A DNA stretch of 64,000 nucleotides, taken from NCBI GenBank assembly GCA_011525875.1, contig WYBN01000012.1, positions 62,001 through 126,000 on the forward strand, in the 5' to 3' direction. This document shows positions 26,570 to 35,448 of the stretch, in pieces (the first letter of the stretch is position 1; every line of letters begins with the position of its first letter). This stretch comes from Melioribacteraceae bacterium (GTDB lineage: Bacteria > Bacteroidota > Ignavibacteria > Ignavibacteriales > Melioribacteraceae). The notes under the pieces were generated by a model. That model worked only from the letters and a program-made list of their open reading frames with translations, did not search any database and was not told the DNA's origin. A program made the translations under genes and the position numbers.

Positions 26570-27559
26570 TTGGATAAAAAAAATATTCCCGCAAACGACG
26601 TTCTTTTGGTAGAACAGCTTAATGAATGTATCAAGAAAGTTAAATCGGAAATTGGTAAAGTAATAATCGGGCAGGAAGATGTAATTGAAAACATGCTGAT
26701 AAGTCTTCTGTCAAAAGGGCATTGCCTGCTCGTTGGTGTGCCTGGACTTGCAAAAACGCTGCTCATTAAAACGCTTGCTGAAGTACTCGATCTGAATTTT
26801 AACCGTATTCAATTTACTCCCGATCTTATGCCCGGCGATATCACGGGTACTGAAATAATTGAAGAAGATCAGCTTTCCCGGAAGCGGACATTCAAGTTTA
26901 TAAAGGGTCCCTTGTTTGCTAATATTATTTTAGCCGATGAAATAAATAGAACTCCTCCAAAAACTCAGTCCGCTCTTCTCGAAGCCATGCAGGAACAGAG
27001 AATTACTGCCGCAGGCGTGAATTATAAACTTGATGAACCTTTCTTTGTGCTTGCAACTCAGAATCCGATAGAACAGGAAGGAACTTATCCTTTGCCTGAA
27101 GCTCAACTGGACAGATTCATGTTCAATCTTTGGCTCGACTACCCTTCATACGACGATGAAGTGAAAGTTATAAAATCAACAACAAGTGATTACAATCCGC
27201 AGTTGAATAAAATTATTTCGAAAGAAGAATTGTTGAATTTTCAGCATCTTGTAAGAAGAGTCCCCGTTGCTGATAACGTAATCGAGTATGCAGTAAAGAT
27301 CGTTAAAGCAACCCGACCGGGAGCCAGTAACAATGTAATTAAAGATCTTGTCAGCTGGGGCGCCGGTCCCAGAGCTTCTCAGTTTTTAGTTCTTGCCTCT
27401 AAAACTAAAGCGATAATATCCGGTAGATATACCCCCGATATTGATGACGTAAAATCATTTACGGTTCAGGTTCTGCGGCACAGGATCATTCCGAGTTTTA
27501 ATGCTGAAGCCGAGGGTATTTCATCTGTTGATATAATTAATAAGATTTTAGGGAAATAA
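26570..27559 (+). CDS. MoxR-family AAA+ ATPase
   Basis: 329 residues, TTG start at 26570 behind AAGGA. Walker A is GVPGLAKTLLIK, Walker B LADEINRTPPKTQSALLEAM, sensor 1 ATQNPIEQEGTYPLPEAQLDR. MoxR ATPases act as chaperones, usually for a von Willebrand factor A partner, and normally sit beside a DUF58 gene and VWA genes. Neither is found here: the next gene, two bases on, is an M23 peptidase. It may serve that peptidase or partners elsewhere. Confidence 0.93.
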   Translation: MDKKNIPANDVLLVEQLNECIKKVKSEIGKVIIGQEDVIENMLISLLSKGHCLLVGVPGLAKTLLIKTLAEVLDLNFNRIQFTPDLMPGDITGTEIIEEDQLSRKRTFKFIKGPLFANIILADEINRTPPKTQSALLEAMQEQRITAAGVNYKLDEPFFVLATQNPIEQEGTYPLPEAQLDRFMFNLWLDYPSYDDEVKVIKSTTSDYNPQLNKIISKEELLNFQHLVRRVPVADNVIEYAVKIVKATRPGASNNVIKDLVSWGAGPRASQFLVLASKTKAIISGRYTPDIDDVKSFTVQVLRHRIIPSFNAEAEGISSVDIINKILGK

Positions 27560-27561
27560 AT

Positions 27562-28872
27562 TTGTTGTTTTTTGAAAAGATCAAAAAGAACTATCTGTTA
27601 CTATTCGCGATACCTGCAGTTTTAATTTATTTAGTTATTCTTTTACCCGATTGCAGAGGCAGAGAAACTTTTGACGAGGAATCGATAATTGATTCTTCCG
27701 ATGTTGTTACTGACGAATATGGAATTGAAATTACCGCGCTGACTGAAATTAAAGGCAAAGTAAAAAATAATCAAACACTTTCCGATATACTTCTGCCGTT
27801 TAACGCTTCGCATGAATTGATCTCGGGAATGCTTTCAAATTCCAAAGGAATTTTTGATGCACGGAAAATAATCTCCGGCAATAATTATACGCTTTATCTG
27901 ACGAATGATAGTCTTCAAAGTCTGAATTACTTTATTTACGAAACCGGACCAATTGATTATGTCGTATTTGAATTTACCGATTCTATTAATGTTTGGCAGG
28001 GCAGCAGGGAAGTGACTACAAAAGAACGGATTATATCCGGTAAAATAGAAAGTTCTCTGTACCGCACGCTAAATAATATAAATGTGAGTGATCTGCTTGC
28101 TCTCAGGCTTTCGGAAGTTTATGCGTGGCAGATTGATTTTTACAGAATTCAAAAAGGCGACTACTTCAAAGTTATTTTTGAAGAAAAATACATCGGCGAA
28201 AAATTTGTTGGAATCGGCAGGGTGATTGCAGCTCAATTTAATCATTGGGGCAATGACTTCTATGCGTTCGGGTATGAAATTGAAGACAAAAGAGAATTCT
28301 TTGACGAGAACGGTAAGAGTTTGCGGAAGGCTTTTCTGCAGGCGCCTTTGAAGTTCAGCCGCATTTCTTCAAGTTATTCCAACCGAAGATTTCATCCTGT
28401 GCTCAAAACATACAGAGCGCATCTTGGAACTGATTACGCGGCTCCAACAGGAACTCCCATTATGTCTGTGGGCGATGGGGTTGTGCTTGAAGCGAAATAC
28501 AGCTCCAATAACGGCAACTATGTTAAGGTTAAACACAACAGTGTTTATACGACTCAGTATCTGCACATGTCAAGATTTGCTAAGGGAATTAAACAAGGAG
28601 TCAGGGTTTCACAAGGGGAGGTAATAGGGTATGTGGGCAGCACCGGACTTGCTACAGGGCCACATGTATGTTTCAGATTTTGGAAGAACGGGGTTCAGGT
28701 TGACCATCGAAAAGAAAAATTTCCATCGGCGCACCCAATTGCCGGGGAATATCTGGCTGAATTTCAATCAAGAATGGTTCATATTAAAAATATATTAGAT
28801 AAAACTCCGGTTGAAATCGAATTGCAGCCATTAGCCTCTGAGATAAAAGCGGAATCAAATAGAAAGCTTTGA
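27562..28872 (+). CDS. Membrane-anchored M23 (LytM) peptidase
   Basis: 436 residues, TTG start at 27562 (AGGGA at 27550). One N-terminal membrane helix (LLLFAIPAVLIYLVILLP) anchors it; the rest lies in the periplasm. Residues about 70-250 resemble the OapA/LysM-like and Csd3-type N-terminal domains that cover the active site. The M23 domain starts near 275 (RRFHPVLKTYRAHLGTDYA): H287 and D291 are zinc ligands, followed by YLHMS and GPHVCFRFW. In the last motif the usual H-x-H is H368-V-C370, so a cysteine replaces a zinc-binding histidine. Such peptidases cut peptidoglycan cross-links during growth or division. The stop lies 30 bases from the end of the convergent gene. Confidence 0.88.
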   Translation: MLFFEKIKKNYLLLFAIPAVLIYLVILLPDCRGRETFDEESIIDSSDVVTDEYGIEITALTEIKGKVKNNQTLSDILLPFNASHELISGMLSNSKGIFDARKIISGNNYTLYLTNDSLQSLNYFIYETGPIDYVVFEFTDSINVWQGSREVTTKERIISGKIESSLYRTLNNINVSDLLALRLSEVYAWQIDFYRIQKGDYFKVIFEEKYIGEKFVGIGRVIAAQFNHWGNDFYAFGYEIEDKREFFDENGKSLRKAFLQAPLKFSRISSSYSNRRFHPVLKTYRAHLGTDYAAPTGTPIMSVGDGVVLEAKYSSNNGNYVKVKHNSVYTTQYLHMSRFAKGIKQGVRVSQGEVIGYVGSTGLATGPHVCFRFWKNGVQVDHRKEKFPSAHPIAGEYLAEFQSRMVHIKNILDKTPVEIELQPLASEIKAESNRKL

Positions 28873-28902
28873 TGCCGCTGTAATAATTCTGCTTTGTCAA
28901 TA

Positions 28903-31900
28903 TTATTCAAATGCTTCTTTAACCAAACGTTCCTGCTGCTTCTGGAATATTTTTAACGAACCGGAAGCCGGGCTGGGACTTTCAGGCCGCCCAACATATT
29001 TAATCTTTAACTTCGATTGTAACTGTTCAAGCAGCCGCGGGAACATAAAATACCATGCACCCATGTTTTTGGGTTCTTCTTGAACCCAATGAACAATTTC
29101 TGCATTCGGATACGATTTTACAATAGAATCAATTTCATTTAATGGATAAGGATAATATTGCTCAATGCGGACTATAGCAGTGTCGGTAATATTATTAATC
29201 TCTTTGTAACGAAGCAGGTCATAAAAAACTTTCCCGCTTGTTAAAATAATTTTCTTAACTTGATTTTTTTCTGCTGATGAATCGTTGATTACGGATTGGA
29301 ATTCCGAATCGGTGAACTCGCTTGTTTTTGAACGCGCTGCTGGCAGGCGGAGTAAACTTTTTGGCGTCATAATAACCATGGGTTTCTCAATGCCGGCGTG
29401 AGCTTGTTTTCTAAGCAAATGAAAATATTGAGCGGGGGTGGTCGGATTACAAACAAACATGTTATTCTCGGCGCAGAGAATTAAAAATCTTTCTAACCTT
29501 GCACTGCTGTGTTCGGGTCCCTGTCCTTCCTGTCCGTGGGGAAGAAGTAATACAAGATTGTTAGACAATTTCCATTTAGCCTCGGAGGAAACAATGAAAT
29601 TGTCAATTATTATTTGAGCGCCGTTTACAAAATCACCGAATTGTGCTTCCCATAATACTAAAGCTATCGGGTCGGCAACACTATATCCGAATTCGAATCC
29701 GAGGACAGCCGCTTCCGATAAAAGACTGTCGAGCGGTTCAAGTTTTGCCTGCCCTTCTTTGATGTGGTTGTGCGGAATTATTTCCGATTCGTTATTAATA
29801 TCTGTAAGTATCAAATGCCGCTGGCTGAAGGTGCCGCGGGCGCTGTCTTGTCCGCTCAATCTAATCGGAATTCCTTCGAGCAAAAGTGACCCGAAAGCGA
29901 GTGATTCCGCAAAAGCCCAGTCAATTCTCGCATTCCCTGTAAGAAATTCCTTTCGCTTATCAATATGTTTTTTCAGCTTCGGGTTAAGTGTAAAATCGTC
30001 TGGAAATGAAGTGACGCCTTTTACTACTTCTGAAAGTATTTCAAAAGAAACCTTTGTTTCTTTATCCGTCCTGACTTTTTTTATCTCATCCGAGCTTACT
30101 GCAAGTATTCTGTCCGGGAAAAATTCATCTCCAATTTTTTTAGACCGCTTCAAAGATTTATCAAGCAAGTCATAAATTTCTTTGTCCATTTTTTGGATTT
30201 CTTTTTCCGACAATGAATTTTCTTCGATAAGCTTCTTTTCGTAAATTGATTTTACTGAAGGGTGTTCCTTTATTGCTCTATACATTAGCGGTTGTGTATA
30301 TACCGGGTCGTCGCCTTCATTATGACCGTGCCGTCTATAGCCCATTAAATCTATTACAACGTCCTTAGCGAATTTCTGACGGTATTCGAATGCAAGTTCG
30401 GTTACCCATAAGGCGGCTTCTGGGTCGTCGCCGTTGACGTGGAAAATAGGCGATTGAACCATCTTTGCGACATCAGTTGCATAAGGAGACGAGCGTGCAT
30501 CTTCTGGACTTGTTGTAAATCCAATTTGGTTATTGATAATTATGTGAATTGTACCTCCGGTGCTGTATCCGCTCAATTGAGAGAGGTTAAGTGTTTCAGC
30601 CACAACGCCCTGCCCGGCGAAGGCTGCATCTCCATGAATCAATACAGGAATGATCTTGCTTCGTTCCGAATCTTTTTTGCGGGTTTGTTTCGCTCGTACT
30701 ATTCCCTCAACTACGGGATTAACCCATTCAAGGTGGCTCGGGTTTGGGGATATTTCAACGCTGATTTCTTTTCCATTAATTGTTGTGTACGCACCTGAAG
30801 CACCAAGATGATATTTAACATCACCTGTTCCCTGGGATGAATCCGGATCAATATTGTCTTCAAACTCCGAGAATATTTTGTCGAATGTTTTCCCTACAAT
30901 ATTAGAGAGGACATTCAATCTGCCGCGGTGAGCCATTCCTAAAATTATTTCTTCCACATTCTCTTCAGCTGCTTTCCCCAACAAATGATCGAGTACAGGA
31001 ATCAAAGTTTCATTACCTTCAAGCGAAAAACGCTTATGACCTATAAATTTTGTGTGCAGAAAATGTTCAAACCCCTCCGAAACTATTAACTTTTCCATAA
31101 TTCTCCTCTTTAGCTCATCGGGGTAATTGGGTTTATTTCTTACAGGTTCCATTTTGCTTTGAAGCCAGGCTTTCTCCTCAGGATTCTGAATATGCATATA
31201 CTCAACGCCGATTTTTTCGCAGTAAGTTTGATGAAGAATATCTAATATATGTCTGAGTGTTCCGTTTTCAAGCCCCTTTAAGTTAACAGTTAGAAACATC
31301 CGATCGAAATCCCAAATTGTAAAACCGTAAAAAGCGGGGTCTAATTCCTTGTTGAAATATGTTTTGTATGACAGGGGATTTATATTAGCTATCAGATGCC
31401 CGCGCACCCGGTAAATATTTATGAGAGCGAGAATCTGAGCTTGTTTTTCGACTTCCGAAAAATCATTCATTCTGCCGTAACCTTTTGCGCTTGTATCTAC
31501 TCCCCATACGACAGGTTTTTGCGGAATATCAAGGTCTTTAAATATCTGCTCATAAAATTTCTCGCCTCCTAAAAGTAAATGATCAACATATTTCAAAAAC
31601 TCACCCGATTCGGCACCTTGAATTATTCTATGATCATAAGTGCTTGTGATGTTCATTACTTTTCCGACGCCCAACGAAGCCAATGAAGTTGGATTCATTG
31701 CCTTGAATTCCGCAGGGTAATCGATAGCGCCGATGGCAATAATGCAGCCTTGCCCTGTCATTAAACGCGGTGTGGATGAAACTGTGCCTATGCTGCCGGG
31801 ATTAGTGATCGAAAGTGTTGTCCCCTGAAAATCAGCAGGTTCAATCTTACCGTTCCTTGCCTTATCAATTAAGCTGTTATAAGCATCGTAAAACTCTTTG

Positions 31901-32529
31901 AAATTAAGAGTGCCGGCTTTTTTAATATTTGGGACTATCAATGAGCGGGACCCGTCTTTTCTAACAATATCGACTGCTATGCCCAAGTTTATATATGGTT
32001 TCTTGATTAGCTGCGGCTTGCCGTCGATAACAGCGAAGCTATTGTTGACGTTAATATTTTTTTTGACGGCTTTTACAATGGCATAAGCTGCCAAATGAGT
32101 AAAGGATAATTTGCCATAATTCATTCTCGATAAATTCTGATTCAGAATTCGTCGGTTTTCTTCTAATAGTTTTACTGAAATACTTCTCAGAGAAGTCGCA
32201 GTCGGTATATGAAGACTTGCGTCCATATTCTCGATTATCTTTGCACCAACGCCTGTAATTAGCTGAAGCTCATCTTCCGGTGAAATTTCGAAAGAACGGT
32301 GTATTTCAACTTTTGGGAGAGCCGCTTTCGATTCTTTTGTTTTTTTTGCAGGCATACCATCTGTATTTTTATTTGAGCCTGTCAGCTCGGCAAAGTAATT
32401 CTGCCAATACTCGGGAACGGATTCATTATCTTCTATGAACTTATCAAGCAGATCTGAAACAAAACCGAAGTTATAACCAAAATGTTCGAATAATTCTTTG
32501 TGGTAAGTTGAGGCGTCATTTTTTAACAT
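28903..32529 (-). CDS. kgd: Fused 2-oxoglutarate dehydrogenase E1/E2 (Kgd-type)
   Basis: 1208 residues. The N-terminal 50 residues are the E1 interaction segment (FGYNFGFVSDLLDKFIEDN), then a charged linker, an E2-type succinyltransferase domain (about 75-335; TYDHRIIQGAESGEFL near 295-310) and the full thiamine-diphosphate E1 domain (SEGFEHFLHTKFIGHKRFSLE, GMAHRGRLNVL, HGDAAFAGQGVV near 633, NNQIGFTTS, YRRHGHNEGDDP). This is the architecture of the mycobacterial multifunctional Kgd. It converts 2-oxoglutarate to succinyl-CoA (or succinic semialdehyde) in the TCA cycle. No lipoyl domain is present, so a separate lipoylated partner and E3 must supply the rest. It reads against its right-hand neighbour, with a 179-base divergent gap. 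Confidence 0.95.
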   Translation of the reverse strand: MLKNDASTYHKELFEHFGYNFGFVSDLLDKFIEDNESVPEYWQNYFAELTGSNKNTDGMPAKKTKESKAALPKVEIHRSFEISPEDELQLITGVGAKIIENMDASLHIPTATSLRSISVKLLEENRRILNQNLSRMNYGKLSFTHLAAYAIVKAVKKNINVNNSFAVIDGKPQLIKKPYINLGIAVDIVRKDGSRSLIVPNIKKAGTLNFKEFYDAYNSLIDKARNGKIEPADFQGTTLSITNPGSIGTVSSTPRLMTGQGCIIAIGAIDYPAEFKAMNPTSLASLGVGKVMNITSTYDHRIIQGAESGEFLKYVDHLLLGGEKFYEQIFKDLDIPQKPVVWGVDTSAKGYGRMNDFSEVEKQAQILALINIYRVRGHLIANINPLSYKTYFNKELDPAFYGFTIWDFDRMFLTVNLKGLENGTLRHILDILHQTYCEKIGVEYMHIQNPEEKAWLQSKMEPVRNKPNYPDELKRRIMEKLIVSEGFEHFLHTKFIGHKRFSLEGNETLIPVLDHLLGKAAEENVEEIILGMAHRGRLNVLSNIVGKTFDKIFSEFEDNIDPDSSQGTGDVKYHLGASGAYTTINGKEISVEISPNPSHLEWVNPVVEGIVRAKQTRKKDSERSKIIPVLIHGDAAFAGQGVVAETLNLSQLSGYSTGGTIHIIINNQIGFTTSPEDARSSPYATDVAKMVQSPIFHVNGDDPEAALWVTELAFEYRQKFAKDVVIDLMGYRRHGHNEGDDPVYTQPLMYRAIKEHPSVKSIYEKKLIEENSLSEKEIQKMDKEIYDLLDKSLKRSKKIGDEFFPDRILAVSSDEIKKVRTDKETKVSFEILSEVVKGVTSFPDDFTLNPKLKKHIDKRKEFLTGNARIDWAFAESLAFGSLLLEGIPIRLSGQDSARGTFSQRHLILTDINNESEIIPHNHIKEGQAKLEPLDSLLSEAAVLGFEFGYSVADPIALVLWEAQFGDFVNGAQIIIDNFIVSSEAKWKLSNNLVLLLPHGQEGQGPEHSSARLERFLILCAENNMFVCNPTTPAQYFHLLRKQAHAGIEKPMVIMTPKSLLRLPAARSKTSEFTDSEFQSVINDSSAEKNQVKKIILTSGKVFYDLLRYKEINNITDTAIVRIEQYYPYPLNEIDSIVKSYPNAEIVHWVQEEPKNMGAWYFMFPRLLEQLQSKLKIKYVGRPESPSPASGSLKIFQKQQERLVKEAFE

Positions 32530-32708
32530 TATCTATTCCGATTAACTATTATTATATAATTTCTATTTAAACACAGAAAAAGGATATTTTGTTCTATCCA
32601 AAATATATTTATCTTTTTATTAATGAAAATCTGATCATGGAATTAGTAAGTTTGATTTATAGAATAATTTAAATAGCATTTAAAAATAATACAAATTCGA
32701 TTTATAGG

Positions 32709-33218
32709 ATGAATGATAATATTCTTATACGGGAAGCAACAACCGATGATGCGGAAGAACTGCTAAAATTGAACATAAAACTTGATAATGAATCGGAATT
32801 TAGAGCCTTTAAGCCTGGTGAAAGAGACAGTAATTTAAAGAATTATACCAAATATTTGCGAGCCTATTTACACTCGGATAATTCTACTATAATTATCGCT
32901 CAAAATGGTGTAGAGATTGTTGGCTTATTGGAGGCAAAAGGGGGTGATTACACAAGGAACAATCATTCGGTTCATATCGTTATTGCAATACTTAAGGAAT
33001 ACTACAAACGTGGAATAGGCACAAAATTGTTTTCTTTTCTTGAAGAATGGGCACAAAAGAAATCCATGCATCGGCTTGAGCTGTCTGTTTTTACTTACAA
33101 TCAGAATGCTGTCGCACTTTATAAGAAAATGGGTTTTATCGTTGAAGGAATTAAGCTGCACTCTTTCAGGATTGGAGACCGCTATGTAGATGAATATATG
33201 ATGTCAAAGCTTCTCTAA
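32709..33218 (+). CDS. GNAT-family N-acetyltransferase
   Basis: 169 residues covering one complete GNAT fold. The acetyl-CoA loop reads EYYKRGIGTKLFSFLEEWA (the R/QxxGxG/A motif), followed by LELSVFTYNQNAVALYKKMGF, the typical strand and helix of the C-terminal half; a final HSFRIGDRYVDEYMMSKL segment resembles RimJ/RimI-like or spermidine-type members. It probably acetylates a small amine or a protein N-terminus; the substrate is unknown. The gene stands alone between the kgd start and a histidine kinase. ATG at 32709 follows ATAGG. Confidence 0.88.
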   Translation: MNDNILIREATTDDAEELLKLNIKLDNESEFRAFKPGERDSNLKNYTKYLRAYLHSDNSTIIIAQNGVEIVGLLEAKGGDYTRNNHSVHIVIAILKEYYKRGIGTKLFSFLEEWAQKKSMHRLELSVFTYNQNAVALYKKMGFIVEGIKLHSFRIGDRYVDEYMMSKLL

Positions 33219-33376
33219 ATTATCTCTTTATTGAAGCGAAACTGTCTCATCACATGGTTTTGGATTTATATCACAAATTTCGAATTGTAAAACTTTATGA
33301 TTGTGCATAATGTTTGAAGGCATTATTTTTAGATTATCTTAAATAATTACTAAACTATTTTTCTTGCTTAATCCTG

Positions 33377-35062
33377 ATGGCAGCAAATAAATCTAATATA
33401 TATAACTTTGTAAAAGATATGATCAGCAGAAATAAGTTTTTTGAAGAAGAGAATAAAAAGCTGATAATAGCTCCGCTTCAGATTATGGCTTCACTTATTG
33501 TCATAGCTGGTTCCTTCGCATTGATGTTTGAGGTTACTTATTTCCACGAGTTTGCTTTCAGCGTTTATTTCGGGAGATTGGCTGCCGCATTAATCGGATT
33601 TATAATATTAACTTTAACTTATTTTGAGGTTGGGAAGAAAAATCCTGTATTATTAGTACATATTCTTCTGCTGACGATCATTTCTTCGTTCGCTTCGGTG
33701 ATTTATCAAATACCTCAGACTTTATATGTTAACTCGCATCTTCTTGCTCTAATAATTTTTACATCAGCGTTATTTCTTAGCTGGGATTTGAGGAATCAGA
33801 TAATCGTCGCGATTTATTATAACATTATCTTTGCGGCTTCGGTTTTATCCAGCGATACTTCCATATACTTTCTCCCAAGCATGTTTGCTTCGGTGATATT
33901 CGTGATGGTGATAAGTTTAATAAGCATTATCGCGAGCGCTATAAATTTTAAGATGCGCCAGAAAACAATTGAAAAATCACTTGAGGCGAGTGAAATATTT
34001 GAAAACGCCGCCGAAGGAATTTTTAAGGTTAATTTGAACGGTATACTTACTACTATTAATCCTGCTTTTTTAGAAATATTCGATTATAACAACGCGCACA
34101 AAATTGTCGGAAGAATAAGTTTATCTGAGCTGTTTACTTCCGATGAAACATATACCGAGCTTTCATCAAAACTTCTCAAAGAATTAAAAATTAAAAACTT
34201 TGAAGCCGAGTGCAAAACACAATCAATGAGGATAATTATTGTCCAAATTAATGCATGGGTTGTCGACGATATCTCCGGGAAAATATCTCACTTTGCCGGA
34301 AGTATCCAGGATATAACTGAACAAAAACTTGCGTCTGAAAAGATTAAACATTATAACGAGGAGCTTCTTAATCTCAATAATGCAAAAGATAAATTCTTTT
34401 CAATTGTAGCGCATGATTTGATTAGTCCGTTCACAGCGTTGCTCGGATATTCTGAATTACTCTCGACCGATGTTAAAGAACTTGAGATCGACCAGATAGA
34501 GGAATTCGCCAATAATATTCATTCTGTTGCTAAGAAGTCACATCATCTCCTTGAATCGCTTCTTGAATGGAGCAGAGTTCAGAGCGGAAGAATACCGTTT
34601 GACCCGAAAGTCTTCAAAATTTTTAATATAGCTGAAAATGTAACTCACCTCTATGCGGAAAGTTCATCCCGCAAACAAATTATTCTTATGAATCAAGTCA
34701 ATGAAAATCACGATGTCTTTGCTGATTATAATATGATATATACTGCTTTGCGCAACCTGATTTCTAACGCTATTAAATTCACGCCTGAAAATGGTAAAAT
34801 CATTTTATCAAGCAGAGAGATTCCCGGCTTTATTCAGATTTGTGTTCAGGACAACGGTGTTGGCTTAACCGAAAGCGATATATCAAAACTTTTTAAGATA
34901 GAAATACATCATACACAGGTTGGAACAGCAAAGGAAAAAGGCTCGGGACTCGGATTGATTCTCACAAAAGAATTTATCAATAAGAACGGCGGCTCTATCT
35001 ACGTAGAAAGCACTCCTGGCGAAGGCTCATCCTTTGTCTTTACGCTGCCTAAACCGGAGTAG
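33377..35062 (+). CDS. Membrane sensor histidine kinase with a PAS domain
   Basis: 561 residues. Five to six membrane helices lie in residues 25-190 (ASLIVIAGSFALMFEV, LAAALIGFIILTLTYF, and others). A PAS domain covers about 205-320 (SEIFENAAEGIFKVNLNGIL, GSIQDITEQK). The phosphorylated His is H346 in FFSIVAHDLISPFTALLG. The ATPase domain has NLISNAIKFTPENG, QDNGVGL and GSGLGLILTKEF. It is a full transmitter with no receiver and no adjacent response regulator. The HDLxxP form of the H-box is common in Bacteroidota. The ligand seen by the membrane part is unknown. Confidence 0.92.
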   Translation: MAANKSNIYNFVKDMISRNKFFEEENKKLIIAPLQIMASLIVIAGSFALMFEVTYFHEFAFSVYFGRLAAALIGFIILTLTYFEVGKKNPVLLVHILLLTIISSFASVIYQIPQTLYVNSHLLALIIFTSALFLSWDLRNQIIVAIYYNIIFAASVLSSDTSIYFLPSMFASVIFVMVISLISIIASAINFKMRQKTIEKSLEASEIFENAAEGIFKVNLNGILTTINPAFLEIFDYNNAHKIVGRISLSELFTSDETYTELSSKLLKELKIKNFEAECKTQSMRIIIVQINAWVVDDISGKISHFAGSIQDITEQKLASEKIKHYNEELLNLNNAKDKFFSIVAHDLISPFTALLGYSELLSTDVKELEIDQIEEFANNIHSVAKKSHHLLESLLEWSRVQSGRIPFDPKVFKIFNIAENVTHLYAESSSRKQIILMNQVNENHDVFADYNMIYTALRNLISNAIKFTPENGKIILSSREIPGFIQICVQDNGVGLTESDISKLFKIEIHHTQVGTAKEKGSGLGLILTKEFINKNGGSIYVESTPGEGSSFVFTLPKPE

Positions 35063-35086
35063 TTGAAAAAGCAAGGTATTATTTAC

Positions 35087-35133
35087 ATGAAGCGATAATC
35101 GCTTTAAGTAGTATTTACAGCTTCATATTTTTT
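35087..35133 (+). terminator. Possible terminator after the histidine kinase
   Basis: ATGAAGC (35087-35093) pairs with GCTTCAT (35120-35126) and is followed by ATTTTTT. A competing inner palindrome, AAGCGA-TAA-TCGCTT (35090-35104), uses part of the same arm. The hairpin lies 25 bases after the stop codon. The two alternative foldings might be accidental. Confidence 0.4.
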
Positions 35134-35448
35134 CTCTTCGTTGTTTTTGTTTAATGGATTTTGCCGGTTCTCATCATTGAAAACTTTTGATATCAAATAA
35201 AATAATGGGATCAGATTATTTATTAAATATTATCAAAGATCGGTCAATCGGACTGAGATATTTATCACCATACCATAATTTTCTCGTAAAGTTTTAAAAA
35301 AATCGTTAAATTAAACGAAAGATTGTAGCAATTTATTTTCTTGTTTTCGAAACTGAATTATCGCATTTTGGGTGGCATAATAGTTGTTTAAATAACAAAA
35401 TTATCTGAATCCAATTTGAAAAAGTATGTTAAAATCTGCGAGGTTAAT
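35134..35448. other. Intergenic region ahead of the giant lipoprotein
   Basis: About 315 AT-rich bases with no convincing reading frame on either strand. The promoter of the lipoprotein gene must lie here. The only clear element is the ribosome-binding site GAGGT just before the ATG at 35449. Confidence 0.5.

Noticed and set aside
29759..30175. A 138-codon plus-strand frame opposite kgd
   Set aside because: Lies fully opposite conserved E1 sequence and has Ser/Phe-rich shadow composition.
32584..32606. AT-only inverted repeat ATATTTTG/CAAAATAT between kgd and the GNAT gene
   Set aside because: Eight pairs of mainly A-T in an AT-rich region can arise by chance; not strong enough to call an operator.
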